Part shown: positions 1 to 7,553 of the stretch, piece after piece
Layout: the number at the start of each line of letters is the position of its first letter
How positions within the stretch are numbered: the stretch's first letter is position 1
From: JBFMDN01 sp040753915
GTDB taxonomy: Bacteria; Desulfobacterota; Desulfomonilia; Desulfomonilales; Desulfomonilaceae
Direction: 5' to 3'
DNA length: 64,000 bases
Assembly: GCA_040753915.1 (NCBI GenBank)
Contig: JBFMDN010000016.1
Location: 1 to 64,000 of the forward strand
The notes under the pieces: model-generated
Seen by the model: the letters and a program-made list of their open reading frames with translations, nothing else
Database searches by the model: none
Told to the model about the DNA's origin: nothing
Made by a program: the position numbers and the translations under genes

Positions 1-628
1 CTGTTAGATTTGGTCCGATATATCCACCGCAATCCGTTGCGAGGCGGGCTGGTGACTCGACTGGACCAATACCCCTGGAGCAGCCACAGGGCTTATTTGA
101 CCCGTGCAGCCAGATGGGCTTGGCTTTACAGTGAGCTGGCCCTGTCCATGCTCTGCCCGACCGGAGAGGATTCGGCCAAGGCTTACCGAACGTTCGTGGC
201 ACAGGACGAATCGGACGAGCTCACGGCAGCTCTATCCGAAAGAACTGTCCCGTCATTCCTGGGATCGAAGGAGTTTGTGGGGCGGGTGAAGGCCGGCTTT
301 CAAAGCCTGCGATCGCATCGAGAGATTCCGGCTTCGCGCTCCCTTGCTCCGGGATTGGAGGACATACAATCTGCCGCATGCGCGAGCTTTGGCCTGGATC
401 GCAAGGGGGCTCCTTTCGAGTAGGAGAGGAATGAGCAATGACGCACGAAACGTGGCCATCTATCTTGCCAGGCGGCTGTCCGGTCAGACGCTGGCAGCCA
501 TAGGGGTTGCCTTTGGACTGGAGAATTACAGCAGCGTGAGCAGCGTGGTATGTCGCATGGAGCAAAGAATCGGAAAGGACAGGAGCTTAAGGAGGAAGGT
601 GGAAGCGATCGAGCGACGCATCCTATGA
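1..628 (+). pseudogene. REP-associated tyrosine transposase (RAYT, Y1_Tnp-like), frameshifted, 5' cut by window edge
   Basis: The reading frame is open from base 1, so the gene starts upstream. The first frame (to a stop at 421-423) carries the RAYT C-terminal signature YIHRNPLRGGLV ... YPWSSHRAYL. The conserved DnaA-C-like helix-turn-helix tail of this family (RNVAIYLARRLSG, then YSSVSSVVCRM) is found in the next frame, ending at 628. The two frames join if one G is removed from the G5 run at 405-409, giving the expected GLDRKGLLSSRRG junction. RAYTs are IS200-like HUH single-strand transposases thought to mobilise REP sequences. This copy looks dead, although a frameshift on the G run is not excluded. 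The catalytic HUH and Tyr lie upstream and cannot be seen. Confidence 0.85.
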
Positions 629-650
629 GTCAAGAGCAGACTTGACCCCC
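629..650. repeat. REP-like end next to the RAYT pseudogene
   Basis: GTCAAGAGCAGACTTGACCC, immediately after the RAYT stop codon, resembles the right arm of the elements at 19.6-22.7 kb (GTCAAGAAACAAGACCTGAC). RAYT genes are usually flanked by copies of their cognate REP, so this may be the diverged REP of this transposase. Confidence 0.45.
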
Positions 651-701
651 GTTTCGTCAACTCCGAGACCAAGGTAAACTTCCATACAAGAGGTGCAGCG
701 C

Positions 702-920
702 ATGACCAAGCTCCTGGCACAGGCATTCAAAAAGGCATCTGAGCTTCCGGATGAGCTGCAGGATCAGCTCGCTCAGGAATTACTGGAGGAAATCGAATGG
801 GAATCACGCTGGGATAGCACGCTGGATGGTTCACAAGAGACTCTGGAACGATTGGCTAAGAAGGCTCTACGTGAATACCGTTCCGGCAAGACCAAGGAAA
901 TGGGATTCGACGATCTGTGA
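702..920 (+). CDS. Type II antitoxin-like protein (partner of a RelE-like toxin)
   Basis: A 72-residue acidic helical protein with the family pattern of a K-A-x-x-LP-x-x-L-Q-D-x-L-A start and a D-D-L end. It would bind and neutralise the toxin encoded directly downstream. The ATG at 702 is chosen because AAGAGG lies eight bases upstream; a GTG at 693 is an alternative. The downstream toxin frame starts at GTG 917 and overlaps the stop by four bases, the usual coupling of toxin-antitoxin pairs. The antitoxin frame looks intact although its toxin carries a stop codon. Confidence 0.65.
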   Translation: MTKLLAQAFKKASELPDELQDQLAQELLEEIEWESRWDSTLDGSQETLERLAKKALREYRSGKTKEMGFDDL

Positions 921-1186
921 AATCTCGACTCGCTCCGGACTTTGTTTCTCACTTCAGAGAGCTTCCAGCCCGTATTCAGCGTCTTGCCCCCAAGAATTAC
1001 AAGTAGTGGAAGGAAAATCATGCCCATCCCGGTTTACAGTTCAAGCTCGTGGGAAAAGGTATGCCGGTGTACTCCATCCGTGTGGGTATTGGGTGGCGAG
1101 CTTTGGGAGTGATGGTTGACGATACGATTGTGTGGTTCTGGATCGGTTCTCATGCGGAGTATGAGCTGCTTTTGCGTGAGTTATAG
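917..1186 (+). pseudogene. RelE/ParE-like toxin with an in-frame TAG stop
   Basis: Read through, the frame gives 89 residues typical of a RelE-superfamily toxin: a start like KSRLAPDFVSHFRELP, a middle W-K-E-N-x-A-H-P-G-L-Q-F-K, and the end VYSIRVGIGWRALGV ... WFWIGSHAEYELLL. Codon 30 (1004-1006) is TAG. Homology continues in the same frame on both sides, so this is one nonsense mutation rather than two genes. The conserved C-terminal G-S-H-x-x-Y region is kept, so decay looks recent. Suppression of the amber codon is possible but nothing here supports it. Confidence 0.8.
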
Positions 1187-1236
1187 GATACCGGAACTCA
1201 TGCCGCCATGAAGCTATTTCATTCGAGTAGCTGAAT

Positions 1237-1305
1237 TCATGATTGCGTCTGCTGAGCAGTCGCAGATCTCAATTTCAGGGCAACGGAGGCGTCCAGGACG
1301 CTCAT
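1237..1305 (-). pseudogene. PIN-domain toxin remnant
   Basis: Only 22 codons remain. They begin MSVLDASVALKL, the first beta strand of a PIN (VapC-like) nuclease with its first catalytic Asp, then diverge and stop. The ATG overlaps the stop codon of the upstream Phd/YefM-type antitoxin (ATGA arrangement), exactly where the toxin of such a pair belongs. The rest of the PIN domain is absent down to the toxin pseudogene at 1186, so the toxin was truncated by deletion. Confidence 0.65.
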
Positions 1306-1562
1306 CCCGAATCCCTGATTTCACGCACCGCCCGCACTCCGTCAACCATTTCCAGCTCATTATGGTGCCGCTCTCGCCAGTCATCCATGTCAGCGGCCAC
1401 CTTGCGCAGCTTCTCTTTCCGGTTCTTCCTCAGCACCTTCTCCTTGAACTCCGCGATGGAAAGGATTACAGCGAGGGGACGGTTGGCACGGGAAATCATC
1501 ACCTGCCCGTTCTTTTCCGCCACCGTGTCAAGAATGTGGCCCAGATTCCTCCGAAAGTCCAT
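1302..1562 (-). CDS. Phd/YefM-family antitoxin
   Basis: An 86-residue protein with the Phd/YefM fold pattern: MDFRRNLGHILDTVAEKNGQVMISRANRPLAVILS, where the G-x-V-x-I-S/T-R-x-x-x-P-x-A-V-I-L core is diagnostic, followed by a long charged helix that would bind a toxin. The ATG at 1562 follows AGGAAT at good spacing; an upstream ATG at 1592 lacks a good ribosome site. Such antitoxins repress their own promoter and neutralise PIN or RelE toxins. The partner downstream survives only as a 22-codon PIN fragment, so this is an orphan. Confidence 0.8.
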   Translation of the reverse strand: MDFRRNLGHILDTVAEKNGQVMISRANRPLAVILSIAEFKEKVLRKNRKEKLRKVAADMDDWRERHHNELEMVDGVRAVREIRDSG

Positions 1563-1764
1563 TGTCGATTCCTGGGCGATTCCTGGGGACATACGCCATG
1601 GTTTTGTTCATAATCACGAAATTGCCTCGCCACATGAGATAATGCCTCGTCCGTCGCGCATATCGGTCCCGGACATCCGCATCACGGAACGCAGCGTGGT
1701 GTTCGGTCTATGAACGTGTTTCATGAAGAATCGGACCGTCGTGAGTATCTTAGAAGAAACAAGA

Positions 1765-1780
1765 TGTATGTCCCCAGACA
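1765..1780 (+). promoter_or_regulatory. NifA upstream activator sequence (TGT-N10-ACA)
   Basis: TGTATGTCCCCAGACA is an exact TGT-N10-ACA match, the consensus NifA binding site. It lies about 170-190 bp upstream of the expected nifH transcription start, within the range used by NifA with DNA looping. nifA itself is encoded at the end of the cluster. Confidence 0.7.
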
Positions 1781-1805
1781 TCCAGTTACAAAATTGATGG
1801 GTCCT

Positions 1806-1823
1806 CTCGACAATTTTGTCGAG
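1806..1823. promoter_or_regulatory. Perfect palindrome between the activator site and the nifH promoter
   Basis: CTCGACAATTTTGTCGAG is an 8-2-8 perfect inverted repeat. It has no T tract and sits between the NifA site and the -24/-12 element, so an operator for a dimeric regulator is more likely than a terminator. The regulator is unknown. Confidence 0.4.
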
Positions 1824-1932
1824 TCATTGTCGGGAAATTCGTTCTGAGGACTGAGCTCTCCTCGAGGGAGCAAGAGAAGAAAACCTTTATTTTCCGTATT
1901 GTTACCTCTTTGGTCCTTAGCTCCCTCTTTGT

Positions 1933-1948
1933 TGGCACGCTTGTTGCC
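1933..1948 (+). promoter_or_regulatory. Sigma-54 (-24/-12) promoter of the nif operon
   Basis: TGGCACGCTTGTTGCC matches the sigma-54 consensus TGGCACG-N4-TTGC exactly, with GG and GC separated by ten bases. Transcription should start near 1958-1960, about 30 bases before the nifH ATG at 1988. With the NifA site upstream this predicts NifA-dependent expression. Confidence 0.9.
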
Positions 1949-1987
1949 TTAGTCGGCCCTAAACACTATGGAACGGCGGTCAATACC

Positions 1988-2812
1988 ATGAGGAAAATTG
2001 CAATCTACGGAAAAGGCGGAATCGGGAAGTCTACCACTACGCAGAACACGGTGGCGGGCCTCGCGGAGATGGGACGAAACGTCATGGTGGTCGGCTGCGA
2101 CCCCAAGGCTGACTCCACGAGGCTTCTCCTTGGAGGTCTCGCCCAGAGGAGTGTTCTGGACACCCTCAGGGAGGAAGGCGAAGACGTTGACCTGGAAGAT
2201 GTCCGGAAAATCGGCTTCAAGGGGACCATCTGCGTGGAATCGGGTGGTCCCGAGCCAGGCGTGGGGTGTGCTGGACGTGGCATCATCACTTCCATCAATC
2301 TGCTGGAGCAACTGGGTGCGTACGCTGACAGTGAGAACCTTGATTATGCCTTCTATGATGTGTTGGGCGACGTGGTTTGTGGAGGCTTCGCAATGCCCAT
2401 CCGTGAAGGGAAGGCGCAAGAAATCTACATCGTAGTTTCCGGCGAAATGATGGCCATGTACGCAGCGAACAACATTTGCAAAGGTATCGTTAAGTTTGCG
2501 GAAGCAGGTGGCGTTCGTCTCGGAGGTCTCATTTGCAACAGTCGAAAGGTGGACAACGAGCAAGAGATGATCGAAGCGTTCGCCGATGAGCTGGGCACTC
2601 AGATGATCCATTTCATCCCACGCGACAACATGGTTCAAAAAGCGGAAATTAACCGAAAAACGGTTATCGAATTTGAACCTGCTCACCCTCAGGCAGAGGA
2701 ATACCGAACCCTTGCCAGAAAGATCGAGCAGAACACGATGCATGTCATTCCCAAGCCAATGACCACAGACGAGCTCGAAAAGCTCTTGATCAAGCACGGC
2801 CTCGCGGGCTGA
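1988..2812 (+). CDS. nifH: Nitrogenase iron protein NifH
   Basis: The 274-residue dinitrogenase reductase is an ATP-dependent homodimer that passes electrons to NifDK. The Walker A motif GKGGIGKS is at residues 8-15. The two Cys ligands of the bridging [4Fe-4S] cluster are seen in GVGCAGRG and GDVVCGGFAMP, and the Arg after the first is the usual ADP-ribosylation site. The ATG at 1988 gives the canonical MRKIAIYGKGG start; the open frame extends to 1910 but that would add non-conserved residues and overlap the promoter. It is first in the operon and directly followed by nifI1 and nifI2, as in methanogens and clostridia, so activity is probably controlled by the NifI proteins after translation. 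Confidence 0.98.
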   Translation: MRKIAIYGKGGIGKSTTTQNTVAGLAEMGRNVMVVGCDPKADSTRLLLGGLAQRSVLDTLREEGEDVDLEDVRKIGFKGTICVESGGPEPGVGCAGRGIITSINLLEQLGAYADSENLDYAFYDVLGDVVCGGFAMPIREGKAQEIYIVVSGEMMAMYAANNICKGIVKFAEAGGVRLGGLICNSRKVDNEQEMIEAFADELGTQMIHFIPRDNMVQKAEINRKTVIEFEPAHPQAEEYRTLARKIEQNTMHVIPKPMTTDELEKLLIKHGLAG

Positions 2813-2858
2813 GCGAAACGGTGTTCAAGGATCGAAAGAGAAAAACGAGGTGACGCAC

Positions 2859-3215
2859 ATGTTGATGATCAGATCCATCGTACGGCCTACAAAGGTAGAT
2901 AACGTGCTTGCGGCGTTGATGGAAGCGGGGTTTCCGGCAGTGACAAAAATATCGGTGGTCGGCCGCGGTAAGCAGCGGGGGATCAAAATCGGTGAAATAA
3001 CCTATGACGAGATTCCCAAGGAGCTGCTCATCACCGTGGTTCCCGATGCAGACAAGGATTTTGTCATCAAGACCGTCATGAAGGCAGCCAGAAGCGGTGA
3101 GAAAGGCGCTTACGGAGACGGCAAGATCTTCGTAAGCCCAGTTGAAGAAGTCTACACCATCAGTTCGGGCATCAAGGAGACAGCCTCCGGCGCTATCGAA
3201 GAGGTGAAGATATGA
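2859..3215 (+). CDS. nifI1: PII-family nitrogenase regulator NifI1
   Basis: A 118-residue PII (GlnB-like) protein. In archaea and clostridia NifI1 and NifI2 form a complex that inhibits dinitrogenase when fixed nitrogen is available and is released by 2-oxoglutarate. A PII core is visible (start MLMIRSIVRPTKVDNVL, T-loop region G-R-G-K-Q-R-G-I, C-terminal G-D-G-K-I-F-V-S-P-V-E). ATG 2859 is preferred over GTG 2850 because GAGGTGA at 2847-2853 then serves as the ribosome site. It lies between nifH and nifD and overlaps nifI2 by ATGA. Confidence 0.95.
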   Translation: MLMIRSIVRPTKVDNVLAALMEAGFPAVTKISVVGRGKQRGIKIGEITYDEIPKELLITVVPDADKDFVIKTVMKAARSGEKGAYGDGKIFVSPVEEVYTISSGIKETASGAIEEVKI

Positions 3216-3592
3216 GAGAAATCATGGCGATTATCCGCATGAACATGATGAACAAGACCAAAGAGGCGCTTTCGGAAGTTGGCATCTGCTCCATGACTGC
3301 AAAGGAGGTCCTCGGGCGAGGGAAAGGTCTCGTGGATACCAGCCTGATGGAAGGCGCTGAGAAGGGATACGAGGAGGCCATTGCACAGCTTGGGCAGAGC
3401 CAACGTCTTATTCCCAAGCGACTCCTGATCCTCGTAGTGCCTGATAAGCTCGTAGACAAGACTGTAAAAACCCTCATCAAGGTGAATCAAACCGGCAAAT
3501 CCGGTGACGGCAAGATCTTTGTCATGCCGGTGAGCGATTCGTTCAGCGTGCGGACCGGCGAAGGCGGGGAACGCGTTCTGGATGGAGCCTGA
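3212..3592 (+). CDS. nifI2: PII-family nitrogenase regulator NifI2
   Basis: The 126-residue partner of NifI1. It starts MREIMAIIRMNMMNKTKEAL, carries G-R-G-K-G-L in the T-loop region with the longer insertion typical of NifI2, and ends with G-D-G-K-I-F-V-M-P-V. Its start overlaps the nifI1 stop by four bases, so the two are translationally coupled. It would sense 2-oxoglutarate/ATP and bind NifDK to block electron transfer. A 191-base gap to nifD follows, with no sigma-54 element recognised. Confidence 0.95.
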   Translation: MREIMAIIRMNMMNKTKEALSEVGICSMTAKEVLGRGKGLVDTSLMEGAEKGYEEAIAQLGQSQRLIPKRLLILVVPDKLVDKTVKTLIKVNQTGKSGDGKIFVMPVSDSFSVRTGEGGERVLDGA

Positions 3593-3783
3593 TCCACGGC
3601 CGAGAAATAACGAGACATGAGACACAACACCACGACCTGACCCGGAATCCGTGGAAAGGCAGCGTAAGCAACCCCGAGATGAAAGGCGGAACCGCTGCCC
3701 CACCTCCACGCACTGTCCGGTTTGATGGGAACACTGCTTTCCCTCTCAGGAGATGAATGAGGTTCAATTAAGGGGTAAACGCC

Positions 3784-5439
3784 ATGAAAGCAGCGAATGA
3801 CGAGACCAGCGCCTTGCGGGTCGAGGCCATAGACCCAGAAGAAGTGAAGCAAAGCCTTTTGAGCAAAGTTCCGACTAAGGTGGCTCGCAAACGCACCAAA
3901 CAAATCATCGTCAATAGACTGAGCGAAAACCAGGAGACGCCAGAGATCGGTGCTAACACGCGAACGATTCCGGGAATCATTACCCAGCGCGGCTGCACGT
4001 ACGCGGGCTGCAAAGGGGTGATCCTGGGGCCCACTCGAGACATCGTCAACATAACCCACGGCCCCATCGGTTGCGGCTTCTATAGTTGGCTTACTCGTCG
4101 CAATCAGACGCGACCAAAAGGGCCGGAGGATCACAACTTTATGACCTATTGCTTTTCCACGGACATGACAGAAGGCGACATCGTGTTCGGTGGGGAGAAG
4201 AAGCTACGGGCAGCGATCCAGGAGGCCTACGATCTGTTCAAGCCCAAGGCCATCAGTATCTTCTCCACCTGCCCAGTGGGACTCATCGGGGACGATGTCC
4301 ATTCTGTGGCGCGAGAGATGAAAGAAAAGCTCGGGATCAACGTTTTCGCGTTCAGTTGCGAGGGCTACAAAGGCGTCAGCCAATCCGCTGGGCACCACAT
4401 TGCCAACAACGGCATTTTCACGCACGTGGTTGGGCTCGATGACACCATCGGTGAAGGCAAGTACAGGATAAACCTGCTCGGAGAATACAATATCGGCGGC
4501 GATGCCTTCGAAATCGATCGGATCCTGGAAGCGTGCGGAATCGTCGTTGTGTCTACTTTCAGCGGCAATTCAAGCTACGACGGGTTCGCCAATGCCCACA
4601 CGGCAGACCTCAACACCATCATGTGTCACCGTTCCATAAACTACGTGGCAGAAATGATGGAACAGAAATTCGGCATCCCGTGGATCAAGATCAACTTCCT
4701 CGGTGCCAACGCATGCGCGAAATCTCTCCGAAAGATCGCCAAGTACTTTGAAGATCCGGAGCTGATCGAGCGTGTAGAAGAGGTCATCGCCCGAGAAATG
4801 CCCGAAGTAACGAAAGTGGCCGAGGAAGTGAAGCAACGGTGCGAAGGAAAGCTGGCCATGCTCTTTGTGGGCGGTTCGCGCGCTCATCACTACCAGGAGC
4901 TTTTCCGCGAAATCGGGATGAGGACAATATGCGCGGGCTACGAATTCGCGCACCGGGACGACTACGAGGGACGAAGAGTAATACCGTTCCTCAAGGTCGA
5001 TGCTGACAGCCGCAACATTGAAGAGCTTGAAGTTCACCCAGATCCCGAACGGTACCGTCCGCGCAAGACGGAAGAAGATAAGAAGCGCCTCGAAGCTCAG
5101 GGATTCCGATTCAAGGACTACGACGGCATGATGGCCGAAATGGCTCCGGGATCCCTGGTCATCGACGACATCAGCCAATACGAAACGGAACGGCTCCTCG
5201 AAATCTACAAACCGGACATTTTCTGCGCGGGAATAAAGGAAAAATTCGCTGTCCAGAAGTCGGGGATTCCCATGAAGCAGCTCCACAGCTACGATTCCGG
5301 AGGTCCGTACGCCGGCTTCAAGGGGGCCATCAACTTCTATCGCGAGATCGACCGCATGGTCAACAGCAAGGTCTGGAAGTATCTCAAAGCGCCCTGGCAG
5401 GAAAGTCCCGAGCTGGCAGCCAAGTACGCCTGCGATTGA
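3784..5439 (+). CDS. nifD: Nitrogenase molybdenum-iron protein alpha chain NifD
   Basis: The 551-residue alpha subunit carries the FeMo-cofactor and half of the P-cluster. P-cluster Cys are at 71 (RGCTYAG), 97 (GPIGCGFYSW) and 163 (STCPVGLIGDD). The cofactor ligands are Cys281 (IMCHRS) and His501 (LHSYDSGGPY). It is about 60 residues longer than the Azotobacter protein because of an insertion around residues 400-450 (REDDYEG-like start to LVIDDIS), the hallmark of the Clostridium pasteurianum-type alpha chain. The presence of both cofactor ligands and of nifE/N/B downstream indicates a Mo enzyme. It follows nifI2 after 191 bases and nifK begins 23 bases after its stop. Confidence 0.97.
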   Translation: MKAANDETSALRVEAIDPEEVKQSLLSKVPTKVARKRTKQIIVNRLSENQETPEIGANTRTIPGIITQRGCTYAGCKGVILGPTRDIVNITHGPIGCGFYSWLTRRNQTRPKGPEDHNFMTYCFSTDMTEGDIVFGGEKKLRAAIQEAYDLFKPKAISIFSTCPVGLIGDDVHSVAREMKEKLGINVFAFSCEGYKGVSQSAGHHIANNGIFTHVVGLDDTIGEGKYRINLLGEYNIGGDAFEIDRILEACGIVVVSTFSGNSSYDGFANAHTADLNTIMCHRSINYVAEMMEQKFGIPWIKINFLGANACAKSLRKIAKYFEDPELIERVEEVIAREMPEVTKVAEEVKQRCEGKLAMLFVGGSRAHHYQELFREIGMRTICAGYEFAHRDDYEGRRVIPFLKVDADSRNIEELEVHPDPERYRPRKTEEDKKRLEAQGFRFKDYDGMMAEMAPGSLVIDDISQYETERLLEIYKPDIFCAGIKEKFAVQKSGIPMKQLHSYDSGGPYAGFKGAINFYREIDRMVNSKVWKYLKAPWQESPELAAKYACD

Positions 5440-5462
5440 TCCATGGAGGAAGGAACGGACTC

Positions 5463-6839
5463 ATGCTACTCCGACACACATCGAAACAAATTGTCGAACG
5501 TAAGGCCTTGACCATCAACCCGGCCAAGACATGCCAGCCAATCGGAGCCATGTACGCGGCTTTGGGTATTCACAACTGCCTGCCTCACAGTCACGGTTCC
5601 CAGGGGTGCTGCGCCTATCATCGGAGCACCCTGACACGCCACTACAAGGAACCGGTCATGGCAGCGACCAGCTCCTTCACGGAGGGAGCTTCCGTGTTCG
5701 GCGGGCAATCCAACCTGGTGCAGGCAATCGACAATATTTTCACTATCTATGAGCCCGACGTGATAGCGGTGCACACCACCTGTCTATCAGAAACAATCGG
5801 TGACGACATTCCGCAGATCGCGCGCAAGGCAGAGACAGATGGGAAAATCCCGCCGGGCAAGTATGTCATCCATGTCAACACTCCCAGTTATGTGGGAACC
5901 CATGTAACCGGGTTTGCGGGCATGACGAAAGCCATGGTGGATTACTTTGCTGCTTCCACCGGCAAGAGGCGTGATCAAATCAACATCATTCCCGGTTATG
6001 TGGAACCGTCCGACATGGAGGAGATCAAGCGCATTGCCGAGGTCATGGGGATCCGCAGCGTTCTATTCCCCGACACCTCCGGGGTTCTCAATCGGCCTCA
6101 GACCGGCAAATTCGATATGTTTCCCAGGGGCGGAGTCACCGTGGAAGCCTTGAAGAGCACCGGCGACAGTCACGCCACCATCGCCTTGGGGTATTTGGCG
6201 TCGGGACCGGCCGCACGAGCGTTGGACAGCAAGTGCAAAGTGCCCTGCGAAATCCTCGATCTGCCCATCGGGCTCAAAGCCACGGATCGGTTTGTGAACG
6301 CCCTGAGGAACATGGAGGGTACAAGCGTGCCCGACAGCATAAACAACGAACGGGGTCAGCTCTTGGACATCATCACTGATATGCACCAGTACTTTTTCCA
6401 GAAGAAGGTGGCGCTTGCCGGCGATCCAGACCAACTGATTGCGCTCACAGAGTTCCTGGTATCCATCGACATGTGGCCGGTCCACATCGTGAGCGGCACG
6501 GTAGACAAAGACTTCGAGGCTCGGATCAAGGAGATCACGCAATATATACCGCACCCCGTTAATGTGGGCATACCCGGCGACATGTTCCTCCTTCATCAGT
6601 GGATCAAGAACGATCCCGTGGATCTGCTCATGGGCAACACGTACCTGAAGTACATCGCCCGCGATGAAGACATCCCGCTCGTGCGGTTCGGTTTTCCCAT
6701 ACTGGATCGAGTCGGGCATAGCTACTTCCCCACTGTGGGTTACCGGGGCGCAATGCGCCTGCTGGAAAAGATCCTGGATGCCCTTCTCGAGCGGCAGGAT
6801 CGGGACGCCAAGGAAGAGAGCTTCGAGCTCGTGATGTAA
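5463..6839 (+). CDS. nifK: Nitrogenase molybdenum-iron protein beta chain NifK
   Basis: The 458-residue beta subunit supplies the other P-cluster ligands: Cys24 (TCQPIGAM), Cys49/50 (SQGCCAYHR) and Cys107 (TTCLSETIGDD). It lacks the ~50-residue N-terminal extension of Azotobacter NifK and matches the short clostridial length. A TTG at 5436 overlaps the nifD stop, but ATG 5463 is chosen because GGAGGAAGG lies just upstream and the protein then begins MLLRHTSKQI, as in short NifK proteins. About 160 bases separate it from the ferredoxin gene. Confidence 0.97.
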   Translation: MLLRHTSKQIVERKALTINPAKTCQPIGAMYAALGIHNCLPHSHGSQGCCAYHRSTLTRHYKEPVMAATSSFTEGASVFGGQSNLVQAIDNIFTIYEPDVIAVHTTCLSETIGDDIPQIARKAETDGKIPPGKYVIHVNTPSYVGTHVTGFAGMTKAMVDYFAASTGKRRDQINIIPGYVEPSDMEEIKRIAEVMGIRSVLFPDTSGVLNRPQTGKFDMFPRGGVTVEALKSTGDSHATIALGYLASGPAARALDSKCKVPCEILDLPIGLKATDRFVNALRNMEGTSVPDSINNERGQLLDIITDMHQYFFQKKVALAGDPDQLIALTEFLVSIDMWPVHIVSGTVDKDFEARIKEITQYIPHPVNVGIPGDMFLLHQWIKNDPVDLLMGNTYLKYIARDEDIPLVRFGFPILDRVGHSYFPTVGYRGAMRLLEKILDALLERQDRDAKEESFELVM

Positions 6840-6999
6840 GAGGCAACGCCCCGGAAAAAGCGCCGAGAATGGCCCTGGAATCGCAGACCTACACTGAAAA
6901 GCGCGTTCACAATGACAAAGTGGCCACCGGCGGGGTGCCGCCATTGACGCCAGACACTGAGCACATTTCTCAGAGCTGCTGGACATAAGGAAAGGGACA

Positions 7000-7302
7000 A
7001 TGAAAAAACCGGATCATCATATTTTTGTGTGTGCGAGCTTTCGAGGTACAGAAGCAAAAGGCAAGTGTATCAAGAAGGATTCTCTTCAACTCATCCCGTA
7101 TCTGGAAGAGCAAGTTCTCGACCGCGGTCTCAACGCCATGGTTTCAAGCACTGGCTGCATGAAGCTCTGTGAGGAGGGACCCATAGTGGTCGTGTATCCC
7201 GAAGCCTACTGGTACCGCGGAATTGCGAGCGAAGAAGCGGTAGACGAGATCCTGGACGCGCTGGAAAACGGCGGGCCTGCTGCAAAGTATCTGCTTCCGT
7301 GA
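7000..7302 (+). CDS. Thioredoxin-like [2Fe-2S] ferredoxin of the nif operon
   Basis: A 100-residue Shethna/Clostridium pasteurianum-type [2Fe-2S] protein. The four conserved Cys are at 11 (FVCASF), 23 (GKCIKK), 53 (STGCMKL) and 57 (KLCEEG). The tail with V-V-V-Y-P-E and W-Y-x-G-I is also typical. Such proteins occur inside many nif operons and interact with the MoFe protein, but their exact role is unsettled. AAGGAAAGGG precedes the ATG. It stands between nifK and nifE; the ~250 bases after it hold no gene I can see. Confidence 0.9.
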   Translation: MKKPDHHIFVCASFRGTEAKGKCIKKDSLQLIPYLEEQVLDRGLNAMVSSTGCMKLCEEGPIVVVYPEAYWYRGIASEEAVDEILDALENGGPAAKYLLP

Positions 7303-7553
7303 AGGGCGTTGCTCCCAGCCAACCACGAGGATTCCCGGAATCGTTGGTCGGCAAGAAGCACAAACCGCATCATGCCCGTTTTACCAAGAGGGCAAAGACG
7401 ACCCCCCTTTCTCCCATTTTGCTCACGGGGAATGGGGACCTGGAGAATCCTCGGCAGCGCATCCGCAAGTCCATGGTTGAACGGATTCGTGTTGGGGCCC
7501 ATCGCACCTCGGCCAGAGCCCTTTAGACGAACGATCTTGGAGGAATTGAAGCC

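Noticed and set aside
1004..1006. TAG in the RelE-like toxin as pyrrolysine
   Set aside because: No methylamine methyltransferase context and no pyl genes in the window; a nonsense mutation is simpler.
1949..2797. Long - strand open frame opposite nifH
   Set aside because: It mirrors the codon pattern of nifH, has no family pattern and would overlap the nif promoter.
4570..5286. Long - strand open frame opposite nifD
   Set aside because: A shadow of nifD; no recognisable protein features.
5436..5462. TTG 5436 as the nifK start
   Set aside because: ATG 5463 has GGAGGAAGG upstream and gives the standard 458-residue protein.
7344..7360. TTGGTCGGCAAGAAGCA as a sigma-54 promoter before nifE
   Set aside because: The GG/GC spacing fits but the -12 and -24 boxes are otherwise poor.
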